From Batkoa obscura (lineage: Eukaryota > Entomophthoromycota > Entomophthoromycetes > Entomophthorales > Batkoaceae), in contig JASVEC010000006.1 in NCBI GenBank assembly GCA_030770535.1, positions 1,860,001 through 1,924,000 on the forward strand: a stretch of 64,000 bases of DNA, read 5' to 3'. Of the stretch, positions 10,996-22,656 are shown piece by piece. Below the pieces are notes generated by a model. That model did no database searches and was not told the origin of the DNA. It saw only the letters and a program-made list of their open reading frames with translations. Each line of letters begins with the position of its first letter. Positions within the stretch are counted from its first letter, which is position 1. A program made the position numbers and the translations under genes.

Positions 10996-13900
10996 ATACG
11001 TTAAAACTAGGTTTATTACATACACAAAAATGATCTCTTTATTTACATAAAATAGCTTTACCATAAAATTAAAGTCGATTAAAACTTATGCTTTCTGTTA
11101 TATTAATTAATACCGAATTCTAGTGGGTTATTTTTAGCTACTAATTTCCTACCATTCTGTTTATAAGTCTAGCACTTTTTAATAAACTTACAATTACTTA
11201 TTATAAACCAATACAGTTCCTTTCAGCAAAGAATTATTGGTCTAATAGGGAAAAGCTATCTACTGGGCAGCTGTTTCCTTTCGATCCAAATATTATAGCT
11301 TACTATTATTATTATTTGGTATATATATAAAGATAAAACTCACAACACCCTCTCAAAAAACAGACTCACATTAATTTTAATTAGCTTTTAGAATATAGTT
11401 TTATATCCAAATTTCGCATACACCTATCTGTAATTGAACTTTTTTTTAAACTCTATTATAAAAATCATGCATTTAAGTAGCTTAATTTATAAATGCTACA
11501 TAAATTATTTTTCCTATAAACAGTATAAATAACAGTATAGAGAATAGTATGAAGCTAATTTATCCCATAGTATGATTTGTCTGACCTCAGATTGCTGCAG
11601 CAAAAACTAGTTACTTTTAAGCATATGTCCTCACATCCAAAATTAGTGTTATGATAAAATATTCTCATTTTGAAACTTTTAGTATAATAGCTATCCGAAT
11701 AAGTGATGAACTGGTTTCATTTTATAAATATATATCTCAATTTATATATTAAGTATATTGATTGGATATAATCTTTAGAAGTTTATTATAATATAATCAT
11801 TATTGTTTTGAAACTTATTACTCTTTCACAAACCTTGTTTATACTGGTATTTATTTATAATCAATTAGTTAGCTGATCAACTACTTTGACCTTATTTAAA
11901 ATATGAAAATAGTAGTAAATTTAGCACAAAAAGTTTGATTTTTAAAAGACTATTTAGCATGAGTTTAAAAAGACTTTAAAATAATAAGTTCAAATTATTC
12001 TTATAAAACTTCTCGAATTAATGGTAAAGGGTGACAGTGTAAAGAGGCCTAAGTACAATTAATCATAGATTTGGAAAATACTATTGGCATCAGAATCTAA
12101 AAAAAGATTATTACCAGTAAATTTTATAGCACCGTTGCAACTCACTTTACATGCTTGAATTTTAATAATTAGGCTGACGCAAGATTCGATAACTACTATG
12201 TAGATAGTAATACTCTAGTAGTAATGATCGAATTATAAAGTATGTTATATCTCATTTCCTCAGATAAAATAATAAGTCAGTTGAAAATAACAATTTAAAG
12301 TTTACCATTTTTAAACCTTTTGTTTCTTTTTGGACTTTTTCCGTAGTTAGTTTTGATATAATTATCAATAGCTTTCTATATCCCGATTATCATTTATTAT
12401 AGCTTTGAACTCAGTTGAAATTCTATTGTTAGTAAAAATGCTAAAAAGATTGCGTTATAAAAACTAAATTATGCATGGTTGATTATAGGGTATTGCTTAC
12501 GCCACTAATTGAAATTTAATATATTTGATCTGAAACTTTTATAGTTATATAAAAAAATTAAAGTTCACATTGCATCACCATTTTATTGCGTAATATAAAT
12601 GAACATCTTTTATGGAATAATTGTATACAAACAAAAAAAGGTGAAGAAAAGGTGCTTCTAAAATGTATAAAAGTTTTTTACGATGTGTGTGCGGCAATTC
12701 ATAAAATGATTAGATAGAATTTTCATGTGAGGCTAAAATTAAACTAAAATTTTTAACAATAATAGATTAATTATTTAAAAAAATATTTTAAGTTTAAATA
12801 AAATAGAGAAACTATAGCTAATTTGACAGTATATAAATAAAAGTGCTATCTTTTAAACAATTACTATTTTAAGTTATAAAATCATTTGTATACATTCTAA
12901 TGGTACTGTTATAGGACATGATGAAGAATTGCAAACTCAGTTAACTGAATTATTTGAATACTCATCAAATAATAATGGAGGCAACTATCACTAAACATCG
13001 TTTTCTAACTTATACTGCAATCAAGTTTATAATTATTGATTGCAGGATATATATTGGCTTCGACGTAGGTAGTCACGTTACAACTAGAAAACGCTCGAGT
13101 GACTAAGATTAAATTAGAAAGATAGTGATAAATTTCACTTGTTCAGGTAAAGATATCAAGCTAACTATAAAATTAAAAATTTAAGCTGTTCATTACTTTT
13201 TTATAACTATTGTTCCTTTTTACACTCATTTTTTGATATAATAATGTATAGCTTCTTATCAAACAATGTGAGCGTTTATAAACTCTTCTAGTTATAATAA
13301 ATTTATTATTGTCAAATTTCATGATTTGTTGGTAAATTGGGATACTGCTTAACTTATAATTAATATTAAAATCAGATAGTAGTGTGGCCCGAGGTTTATT
13401 AATAATATGTATAGAGCTTGATATGTGATAAATAAATATTCCAGTCGTTGAGAGCAGAAACCAAACCAAATAAGGTAAAGTTAATTAGACAACTGTTACG
13501 CAATCAGGGACAAAAACAAGCCAAGTATATGTCATAAAAAACATCAAAAGCAAGAGTAAAAGTAAGTTAATTTAATTAAAATGTTTGTTAGTATACTATA
13601 CCTTTTAATAACAACAAGGGAAAGAAATAATTTGTTTAAAAATGGGCATCTAATTAATATTTGTTCAACTAATAACTATTGATTTATAGTTTTAAGGTAT
13701 GCAAAATATTTACAAACATTATTGTTGAAAAGTGGCACTTTTGAGTCATTGCCGTAAACCAAAAGGTTTAAATATTAGATTGTTATTATTATGTGAACAA
13801 ATATTACATATTTTAGTACTATAATAATACTGGTTTAATGAAATTTAGATTGTTTTCAAATGTCAAAATAGTTGGCCATAATCTTACTGGTGGTAAGAAT

Positions 13901-14390
13901 ATAAGGTGACTAAAACTAAAAACTAAAAACTAAAAACTAAAAACATACTTATTAGGTTAAAGTAGCCATTAAATAACTCCAATGAATAAACTTGGATAAT
14001 TCAGAAGACTAACTGTCTTTTACGCCCCCTAATAACAAATCGTAGATAGAAAACCAATCTATCGGTTTTAAATACAGATGTGCGGGGTTTATATGAAGCT
14101 TTGTAAAACAATTGTTACTCTAGAAGTGAAAGTTCAATGGACTTGAAAGGAGTCATAAATAATCAGGGTGGATTGTAAAACGGATTTATATAAAAAAGTG
14201 ACAAACCAATATCTAAATGCCAAAGTTATTACCGTCAAAGTTGAGCCCATGGTCAAAATAATTTTCATAAAGAAAAACTACAAAACAAAATATTTAATAT
14301 GTGAAAAAATCATGTTTGTACTATTATTTATATTTAATACTAATATGATTTATTTTATTGATTAAAAGCAATATACTTAAGTAGATAGTC
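10996..14390. other. Long AT-rich spacer of the receptor array
   Basis: I find no supportable intact gene in about 3.4 kb. The part at 11100-12000 aligns in blocks with 16840-17700, upstream of array member 5 (both have a TTATTATTATTATT tract). The segment 12250-12480 resembles the upstream region of the secreted-protein gene at 18888-19145, as if a copy of that promoter had been duplicated. A short tandem (AAAAACT)n repeat lies at 13911-13944. An open stretch at 13173-13469 (minus) has no ATG start and no recognisable content. Confidence 0.5.
13911..13944. repeat. (AAAAACT)n microsatellite
   Basis: About five direct copies of the 7-mer, visible as repeated CTAAAAA units. Confidence 0.85.
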
Positions 14391-14395
14391 CTGAT

Positions 14396-14860
14396 TGTGA
14401 AAGTTGATACTTAGTGGTCGAAGTTAAAAGCTACTCTTGCTTAATCAACTTCCCTTGAGTCGAAGGGTCTTAGTTTATGTAACTAAGATAGACTTAACTT
14501 AATAGAAATAGTACGTAATAAGCTACGAATTATGTAAACAAATACAATGGAAGATACTACTATAAAATCTATATCAGATGTTGTCAGAAAGACTTAATGA
14601 CTTTATTAATGATACGTTATCAGGGAGTAATCCAATTAAAAAAGCCTCGAGTTATCATATTGAAGAATCTCTTTTATACTCCAATAAATATGGATATTAA
14701 TACGAGAGGATGTTATTCCTTGCAATATGAAGTTAGAAATTCTCGCAGCAAATCAAAATAAGGGACTCTGACTTGATTGTGTTTGAACTTGAGAACACAA
14801 CAACTTAAGTGATTGTTGTGTTATAATCAATCCGAGAGCTAAATAAAGCAATATTTCACA
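14396..14860 (+). mobile_element. Solo-LTR-like repeat, copy A
   Basis: A 465-bp element beginning TGTGAAAG and ending TTTCACA (TG...CA), flanked by the perfect 5-bp direct repeat CTGAT at 14391-14395 and 14861-14865. Three related copies lie at 38313-38794, 39752-40115 and 40451-40914. Size, TG...CA ends and 5-bp flanks fit a solo LTR of a retrotransposon fossil; no internal coding region is present. A short-TIR DNA element is the alternative, because the ends GTGAAA/TTTCAC are inverted. Confidence 0.72.
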
Positions 14861-14967
14861 CTGATTTTGTTGCCAATAAATATATTTAATAGACTAATCT
14901 CAATACATGTATAAAAGTTATTGTTTATAAAAAATTAATTGTAGCTGTAAATGTAAAATTTATTAGA

Positions 14968-15072
14968 TATGGGGGTGTTTTTTTTGGTTTCATTATTTTT
15001 TCCATTTTTCAAGCGCTATTTGAGTGGAAAGATTGCTAGTAAAATTTTTAAACAAAAAAATACATCCCCGTA
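14968..15072 (+). mobile_element. TATGGGG MITE, copy 5
   Basis: A 105-bp copy. It starts TATGGGGGTGTTTTTTTTGG and ends AAATACATCCCCGTA. Confidence 0.93.
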
Positions 15073-15244
15073 TACTGGATTTAAACTAAAAATATTTTTT
15101 AATCCATGTTATAAAGAATTATTTATTATAATTTTAAGTTAATATAAATTTGCATAAAATTAGTATAAAATTCAAAAATCTAACGTATTTTTAATCATTG
15201 AATCAAAACGTTACAAGGATATATCACTATTACAATGTATAGTA

Positions 15245-15344
15245 TATTGGGGTGTATTTTTTTATGAATTTTAGTAAAGACTTTTCCGTTCAAATAACGC
15301 TTAAAAAATGGAAAGAGTGATGAAACCAAAAAAATACTCTCATA
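15245..15344 (-). mobile_element. TATGGGG MITE, copy 6
   Basis: A 100-bp copy. It starts TATTGGGGTGTATTTTTT and ends ATACTCTCATA. It is inserted beside a block (15350-15540) that aligns with the other receptor spacers. Confidence 0.88.
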
Positions 15345-15830
15345 TTATGCATAGTCGCACCGTTCATTAGCATAGATAATAAGCTAAATGGCATGCTAAT
15401 GTTTTTTAAATATAGCTTTTGTTGGCATCTTACTGGTTGAAAAACGATTTAAGAATTAATTTATAAAATCTCAAATCACCTTAAAACCCTTACCATCCTT
15501 AATAGCCTTAGAAATAAATCAATTTAATTTATGCGTCTTGTACACTTCTTGAGGAAATGCTTAAATGATTTGCTTTATTGTTGTTTTACTTACAACAACT
15601 GCCAATAAAAAAAACTATTATACATAATAATAAAACTTAAAAGTTTTATGTTATACTTTGTTTTATTATATTGTGTGAGTACCAATAAAGACACCTATAT
15701 TTAGAACTAGCATCTTGCAAATAATTTCAACCAAGGAGGGAGTATACTTATCTTCGTTATAGAAAAAAAGAGCCCAATAGTATAAGTCCAAGGATAATGG
15801 AGACATTCATTTTATTGGATTTCCCTTTTA

Positions 15831-16754
15831 TTATAAAATACACATTTGTATTGCTAAATACTTACTACTTAATTTTCGCATAAAATGTTTTCCTTCGTTT
15901 GCAACTCCAGTGTGCAATGTAAGTACTAATAAGGTATTAGAAATCATGCCAAAAACAAATAAAAGGGTAGCAGCTGAAATAAGATTTGCAGATTGTTTAA
16001 AAGAATCACCATACTTATACTTAGATGTTGACTCAAAAAGTAAACACATAAGCGAGCCTAGCATACATGCACCATAAATGCTTAAGATTAGATATACTTT
16101 AACTGTTGCTTTTTTTAAACCCGTGGACCTATTGCTACTGATAACTTCGAGATTAGGCTCTGATTCCAATGTTATAATTTCTCTAAGTCCAGCAATCTCA
16201 TTTGCCAAACAATAATATGAGTATACTAAAAGTCCAACACCAATTAAGCAGCTTAAAATAGAGTAATGGTAAGTAACTGAAGCTAATATGCTTTTGGTAG
16301 CGTCTAATAGACAACTTATTTTCACTGCGGAAACCGAAAATGTATTTGTAGCAGCACAAGCAATCAATAAAACTGTGAACACAATCAAGTTGATCATTAC
16401 TGGACGATAAGCATAGCCATATAGACTTGATCTTTTAATTTTTGATAGTCTTTGCATTGATAATAGAGAACTTAACACAATTTCGTATTGATAGATAAAC
16501 AATATAGTGAAGCCATAGAATGTACATCCATATTGATTTTTGATCATTTTTTGTCCACTAATAAAATAATAGACAAGATCAGATAATACTGCAATTGGTG
16601 CAAGAAACTCTAAGGAAGCTAAAACGATTATTAATTTGATGTCAATTCCTTTAAATGACAATTTACTTGCGAAGTAAATCAAAAAGGAGTTGACTATTAA
16701 ACATACTGAAGTCACACATATAACCGCTATATAAAAAGAAGTGAATTCATACAT
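15831..16754 (-). CDS. Rhodopsin-like 7TM receptor, array member 5
   Basis: A single-exon gene of about 307 residues. I place the start at the ATG at 16754 (MYEFTSFYIA) by alignment with the other members; the frame is open a few codons further upstream. It shows seven hydrophobic segments, the TM3 cysteine in GCTFYG, loop-2 cysteine in SCLLDA, and the family ending LVLTLHTGV. Two oddities: the DRY-like ERL has become QRL (MQRLSKI), and the C-tail is longer than in the others (ends KYLAIQMCIL). Loss of the acidic residue here often alters G-protein coupling or basal activity in class-A receptors; for this protein that is inference. It sits 5.8 kb from member 4, against about 2.0-2.9 kb between the others, because of inserted repeats. 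Confidence 0.85.
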   Translation of the reverse strand: MYEFTSFYIAVICVTSVCLIVNSFLIYFASKLSFKGIDIKLIIVLASLEFLAPIAVLSDLVYYFISGQKMIKNQYGCTFYGFTILFIYQYEIVLSSLLSMQRLSKIKRSSLYGYAYRPVMINLIVFTVLLIACAATNTFSVSAVKISCLLDATKSILASVTYHYSILSCLIGVGLLVYSYYCLANEIAGLREIITLESEPNLEVISSNRSTGLKKATVKVYLILSIYGACMLGSLMCLLFESTSKYKYGDSFKQSANLISAATLLFVFGMISNTLLVLTLHTGVANEGKHFMRKLSSKYLAIQMCIL

Positions 16755-17310
16755 TAAGGCTAGATTTACCAATCGAGTAAAAAATCATTCTTTTCTTTAT
16801 ATAGTGCATTTCTATCTTAAAATTAAAGTAAAAGTTGAACATTTTACTGTTTTTCCTGGACATTGATTCTGGTAGGCACTAGTTATTGTTTTGTACCCTT
16901 ACCAATAATGCAATTACATTATAGACAATAAACATCCTTTAAAAAAATAGTTATGCTTTGTGGTGAATTATTGTATTAGTGATTCTTTCCTTTAATTTAA
17001 ATATTATGGCTTATTATTATTATTATTTAGTATATTTATAGATATAGAATTTGCACAATCGCTTGGCAAAATACATTTATATATTGGTTTTAAAGCTTTC
17101 ATTATGTAGTCTTAAACTGAATTTTGTCCACACCTACTTGGAAAGTTATTAGAAACCTTATTATGCAAATTGAATATTGGAGTAATTTAATTTATAAATA
17201 ATATATATACATCTTTATCTATAAACAGTAAAAGTAATAGTATGTAGTCGATTCGTCACATAGACAATAGTTTCACCCATATTGCTGCAAAAATAACTTT
17301 AATAAATGTA
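16755..17310. other. Upstream region of array member 5
   Basis: AT-rich DNA with a (TTA)n tract near 17010-17030. It is alignable with 11100-11500, upstream of member 4. It presumably contains the promoter. No gene is seen. Confidence 0.5.
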
Positions 17311-17413
17311 TATGGGGGTGTTTTTTTTAGTTTTATTACTTTTTCCATTTTTTAATTGCTATTTAAAGTGGAAAAATTAGTAGAATTCTTAAACAAAAAA
17401 ATACATCCCCATA
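17311..17413 (+). mobile_element. TATGGGG MITE, copy 7
   Basis: A 103-bp copy. It starts TATGGGGGTGTTTTTTTTAG and ends ATACATCCCCATA. Confidence 0.92.
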
Positions 17414-17843
17414 TTAATTTAATTTTATGACAAAATATTGGCATTTTAAATATACTTTGTATAATTAGCCTAATAAAGAATGAACTAGTTGTTCTTTACA
17501 ATTAATACTTTTCAAATTTTATCATCAAATATAACAATGGTATGTACTTTTTAAAGTGTTTATTTAATTGTACTACAATAATGAATACACTAAAGATGCA
17601 ACATTTTGCTTACTTTGGTTATAATAACATCTATTTATAGCAAATTAAATAACTAATTATTGTCATAACATAAACCTATTTAAAATATAGGAATGGCAGT
17701 TAATTTAGTGCATTAAAATGTAATTTTTTAGAAATTAATTGACTAAATTGAAAAACTTTAAATGAAAATTTAATAAAACTTAATTTATCTAAATTAATAT
17801 ACAGAATTTTCTAAAGTGATTAAGTCAAGAAAAAAAAATTGAA

Positions 17844-18008
17844 TCAAAAAATTAAGTATTGTTTAAGTTTAAATATGCACTAACTAGACTTTTTTTTAAA
17901 ATGATAATTAGTATTGTTGTATTATTTGGGGGTTGAGATCTAAGTTATATTTTTAAATGAACATTCAGTTAGTACATATTTAAACTTAAACGGTGCTCGG
18001 TTTTTTGA
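17844..18008. mobile_element. Short inverted-repeat (foldback) element
   Basis: The two ends are inverted repeats. Left arm 17861-17885 (GTTTAAGTTTAAATATG then CACTAACT) matches the complement of right arm 17967-17991 with a single difference. The match extends outward to TCAAAAAA at 17844 and TTTTTTGA at 18008. The 165-bp size and lack of coding content fit a MITE of a different family from the TATGGGG element. No other copy is seen in this window. Confidence 0.7.
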
Positions 18009-18032
18009 CTTTGACCATCTCAGAAAATGCTG

Positions 18033-18133
18033 TATGGGAGTGTCTTTTGGTTTTATCACTTTTTCCTTTTTCAATCAGGATTGAGTGGAGAAATTGTTAG
18101 TACACTTATTAAACAAAATAGGATGTCCCCATA
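18033..18133 (+). mobile_element. TATGGGG MITE, copy 8
   Basis: A copy of about 101 bp. It starts TATGGGAGTGTC and ends GATGTCCCCATA, with a more diverged middle (AATCAGGATTGAGTGG). It lies 25 bases from the neighbouring inverted-repeat element. Confidence 0.85.
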
Positions 18134-18887
18134 TCTTTTTTAACATTTTAATCCTGATGGTAAAAAATAGCGTAATGGTGCAGTAAATTAAACTCAACTT
18201 CATTTTTTGAACTACTATTTGCAATACAATTGGTCAAATAAGTTTACTAATAATTTTTAAAACCTCACTACAATTTGCTTTATAAGTAAGAACTCTAATA
18301 GTTAAATTGCCTCAAAGCGTGTAGCAGTTGCTTTATGTCTAGAGAAAACCTTAATAATTTAGGCTAAACTATAAATAATCATATAAAATTACGTTTTCTA
18401 TATTGAATAGAAAGAGTAATAAGACAAAAATGCAAACCTATAGCCCATTTTATGAAAAATTATAATTTTTATTGTAGTAGCTTTTATTTAGTTTTAATAC
18501 TACTATTGATAACTAATCACTATGACTTTAATTTCAAGTGATATTTGATTTATAGTATCAAGTAAATAATTTAAAACATTGAGTTACAAAAATTGGAATC
18601 ATGTATGACCAATAGTACAGGTGTTGCTATCGTCATTATTTTAAGGAATCTAATTAAATATAATAAAGAGAATAATAGATAGTTATAAAAAACTCAAAGT
18701 TTCTTTTTACGTGATGCAGTTAATATAAAGGTTAATTAAATTTTCATAATAAACTAAAATCAAAATATTTTTTATTAATAAATCAATCAAAAAATTATAC
18801 TTTATTTAAACAAATTCACACTTAATTTATTAAGAAACAAAATAAAATATTATTTTTCAAAAAGGTTCAAATAATTTAACTAATTAA
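18134..18887. other. Spacer 3' of the secreted-protein gene
   Basis: AT-rich; no supportable gene or repeat beyond poly-A/T runs. Confidence 0.45.
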
Positions 18888-19145
18888 TTAAGTACAATAA
18901 AAGTTTCGTGGCAAAGGCTTGCATGGGGAAGTAATACATGTACAATGAACCACAGTCCTTGAAGTACTATCTGTAACACAATCCAAACCAATCTTTTTTG
19001 GGTCAAATGATAAAACTTTAGTACAAGCTATTACACAATTATTGAAGTTAGAAGTTGTGCTGTCTTTAGGTGTAAGATTTATATTACACAATGAGAATAT
19101 TGGAGTAACTAAAATTAAGTTATAAATAATAATGTTAAATTTCAT
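18888..19145 (-). CDS. Small secreted cysteine-rich protein
   Basis: An 85-residue protein whose N-terminus is a hydrophobic signal peptide (MKFNIIIYNLILVTPIFSLC, residues 1-20). The mature part has several cysteines, including NNCVIAC (C-x3-C), LDC, VHCTC (C-x-C), SPC and a penultimate FYC. Eight cysteines in total, most in the mature protein, suggest disulfide bonding and export. I do not recognise the family. A CFEM-like or other small secreted fold cannot be decided by eye. The upstream DNA (19145-19360) resembles 12250-12480 in the receptor array. Confidence 0.72.
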   Translation of the reverse strand: MKFNIIIYNLILVTPIFSLCNINLTPKDSTTSNFNNCVIACTKVLSFDPKKIGLDCVTDSTSRTVVHCTCITSPCKPLPRNFYCT

Positions 19146-19469
19146 TTTTTAGATAAAATAGTAAGTTAACTACAAAATAAATACAAAAGTCTATTTTTTT
19201 ATAAACTTTATTTCTTTTTATACTTGATTTTTAGTAAGTTTTAATGAATCGTTATTAATTTTTTATATGCTGATCTTTATTGAAGTTTAATTTCAGTTAG
19301 CATTCAACTAGTATTGTTGAGTAATCTAGATCTAAAAAGCATTACGTTATAAAAATTAAACATTGAATGTTTGAAAGTAAGAGTATTCGTTTTATTACTG
19401 TTTAAAAATACTTATAATCGTCAATTAATTATTAAAAAAATATTTTATTTTTTATTAATGTTAAAAAAA
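19146..19469. other. Spacer between secreted-protein gene and muskelin
   Basis: Upstream region of the secreted-protein gene and 3' flank of muskelin. AT-rich, with no gene seen. Confidence 0.5.
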
Positions 19470-22400
19470 CTATTGTAATTTTACAATTTCAATTAAATTG
19501 TCCATTGGTTGTTTCATATTATTTGGAAAAAATAGTATTAAATTTTCATATAGTTGGACCCGTTGAGAATAAAGGGGAACATTTGTAGCTATATTATTAA
19601 GTGCTGTATCTAAATAAATTATATATTAGTTAATGCAAGTTAAATTATTATTAGTAACATTTAATATATTAGATAATAATTACCTTCACTTTCTTTTACA
19701 GTTTGAAATAATTTAATTGGTAAAGATTGAAAATGTTCTACTTCCATACTATTGTTGTTATTTAATAAGGGAAACACATTATCTCTTAAATAATTTAAAG
19801 CTTCAAGTGAATTACTTTCACAAAGTTCAAGGTATCTAAAAATAGTTATTAAATGAAGTACTTAGTAATATAATAATTAATTTACTTATGTTTTCGTATC
19901 ATTAATTTAGCTTTCCTTAATATTTCATCCGATTTTGGTCTATTATAATTTATATTTATATTTAAATATCATTATTTTTCTACAGTCTATTTCTAACTTA
20001 CCTTATTAATTTAAATTCCCATAAATCATCTAATCGTCCTTTATCTTCTGGTTTACTATTAGGATTGCCACCAAATAAATAATGAATCTAAATGTAATAA
20101 TAAAAAATAAATAAATAACATAATAATATAATATAATATAATAGTGATATCATATAACTTACTTTTGTACTAGTTTTATAAACCATTTGATGAGCAAATC
20201 TTGGCATTGGTTCAATATTAGCCATATTATCCCAATATTCATTATCAACGATATCATTTTTATAAATTTCAATAAAGGTATCTTGAATTAAACCATACAT
20301 AAAGAAATTATTACAAACAGATTTAGGTGTAATTTCTTTATCTTTTGATATACCAGAAAATATATATATTTCTCTTAATTCTTCATCAATATTCGCACTT
20401 TGGGCAAATCCTGGTAATGGACCTCCAATACTTGAATAATCTCGATAAACTTGTTTATATATATTATTACTAATATCGTAGATATACATATCACTAATAA
20501 TATAAGTAATATAAATAAATTATATAGTATAGTAGTATTTAATGTAAATTACCTTAAAAATGAGCTATTATTTCTATCTCCAGCTAATATAATTAATTGA
20601 TTTAATTTTGGATCAAACATCATTGAATGGGAATTTCTTTTAACAATTGAAAATTCTTGTTGATTCATTAAATCTGTATTCAATCGAGGACTTTGATTTT
20701 ATAAACATTATCATATTAAAATACTACTTATTATTATAATATATTGCTATTTGTATTACCTTAATTTTTCCCATTTATTTAATTTAATATCATATTTAAA
20801 TAATTTTGAATAGCGTGCTTTAGGTGGTTTCATATCTGGTCCTAATGGGGTTATTTTTCTACCACCTGAAATATAAATGATTTGATTTTCTTGATCGATT
20901 GCCATTTGATGATCAAATATTAAACTAGGTCCATCTTCACTCTATTTAATTAAAATGATATTATTTCATTATAAATATAAGTTATTAATATGTATCATTA
21001 CTTTCACATCTTCTGAAATTAATGTCCATTTATTTGAATCTTGTTCATAACAATAAAAATCAGCTTTAGGTGGATTACTAGTTGCTTCGGTTGAGCTCAT
21101 ATATTTTCCAAATACATAAAGTTTATTTTGTTTATTATCAAAACATGTTTTAAAACAAGATCTTGGTCCAGGCCCATTTTGACTATAAAATAAAATATAA
21201 ATATTAATATGTTAATATAATATATTGTTAGTTATTATAATTAATACTTTATTGTATTATCTGATATTAAGTGCCATTTTTCAGTTTTAATATCAAAATA
21301 CCAAAAATCACCCAAATCATGATTACCATCCCATCCACCTAATAAATAGATAATATCTTTCTATAAATTTAACAAAATATTAGTACTATTATATTATTAT
21401 ATTTAGTTGTAATTAAATGCATACATTTGGATTATAACAAAATTGATGTCCACCACGTGGCATTGGACATAAACCATCTAATTATTAACATATTTTTAAT
21501 TTATTATAACATTAAATAATAATATTACTTTCATCATAAGCAAATATCCTTCTCCAATTGTAAGTATAGGGTTGCGATTTACAATATTCATCAAACAAGT
21601 TATCATTATACGCTCTAATCAATAATTCCTCTACTTGACTAAAGTCGCCTTCTTTCACCTAATATAATGTTAATGTAAATAAAGATAAGTGTTTAATAAT
21701 TATTGAATGACTACCAATAATTGATATAAATTAGTTAACGTAATATCTTCTAATTGTACACCAGTATCCTTTTCTAAAGCTTTAAAGGAAGTTTCAAAAT
21801 GACGTTGTCTAAAATATTTTAAACATAATCGAATCACTTTTTTTTCTAATTGCTGTTGTAGAATTTTAATAATACATTTATATTATGTTGTTTATATATC
21901 AGATTACCATATTAAATTTTTGATAAATATCATGGACATAATTTTTTTCATCAATACCATCAAATCTTAAATACCATATTGAGTAATTAATTCTACTACC
22001 CCATGAAGCCAATGGTACTATCTTAATATATTTACATGGAAATATCTATTATTATATGTTAATTTTTTATTTTTGTGATTTGTTTTACATTACTCCATTC
22101 GTATTATATTTTATATAAAAAGTTTCTGCTACTGAATCATTTGATAACCCTAATATTGTTATTAATATAAATAATATCTTATCTTGTCTTATTTTTCTAT
22201 TACCTTCTTCCAATATTTCTGTTAAATCATTTAAATTTATACCACCATATACTTTAAACATTTTCAAATTACAGATATGAGCTAATGAACAATTTAGTGA
22301 GTATGAATTAAATTCAATAATTTCTTACGTTTTTGGAACTTTCCAAAAGTAATTTTTTCTAAATAAAAGATATAAATATATAAATATATAAACATAAAAC

Positions 22401-22656
22401 ACAATAATAATAACAACAAGCTATAAATATTACCTAAAACAGAGCAATTTTCTAATTCTAATATAATAAATTGACTTTGTTTATTATTATCTGTTGACCA
22501 TCTTGAATTTTTATCCAAAGGTAAATCTTGTAATACATTTTTGGGATGAAAATTAGAAAGATGGCCTGACCACGAATGAATGTCATAATTTAATTGATGG
22601 GTTAATGACGTTGGTAATTGACCATTTGAGTTATTTATATGTCTCTTTTTTTCCAT
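19470..22656 (-). CDS. MKLN1: Muskelin (kelch-repeat CTLH/GID-complex protein)
   Basis: An intron-rich gene (about a dozen short introns) from ATG 22656 to TAG 19470. Muskelin is a kelch-repeat subunit of the CTLH/GID E3 ubiquitin ligase in animals. In order, the joined exons give: a discoidin-like domain (LNYDIHSWSGHLSNF, TFGKFQKRHICNLKMFKVYGG, FPCKYIKIVPLASWGSRINY); a LisH/CTLH-like helical part (IRLCLKYFRQRHFE, VKEGDFSQVEELLIRAYND); kelch repeats (LLGGWDG, FDHQMA, PLPGFAQSANIDEELREIY, FSGISKDKE, PRFAHQMVYK, YLFGGNP); and the muskelin-specific C-terminus (QRVQLYENLILFFP). Sequence and order match animal muskelin throughout, so the identification is firm. Muskelin is missing from the best-studied yeasts, so its presence supports an early-diverging fungal lineage. 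It is divergent from TOM22, with which it may share the upstream region. Confidence 0.93.

Noticed and set aside
13173-13469. 98-codon minus-strand frame in the array spacer
   Set aside because: It starts at TTG, not ATG, and shows no recognisable motif, signal peptide or splice support.
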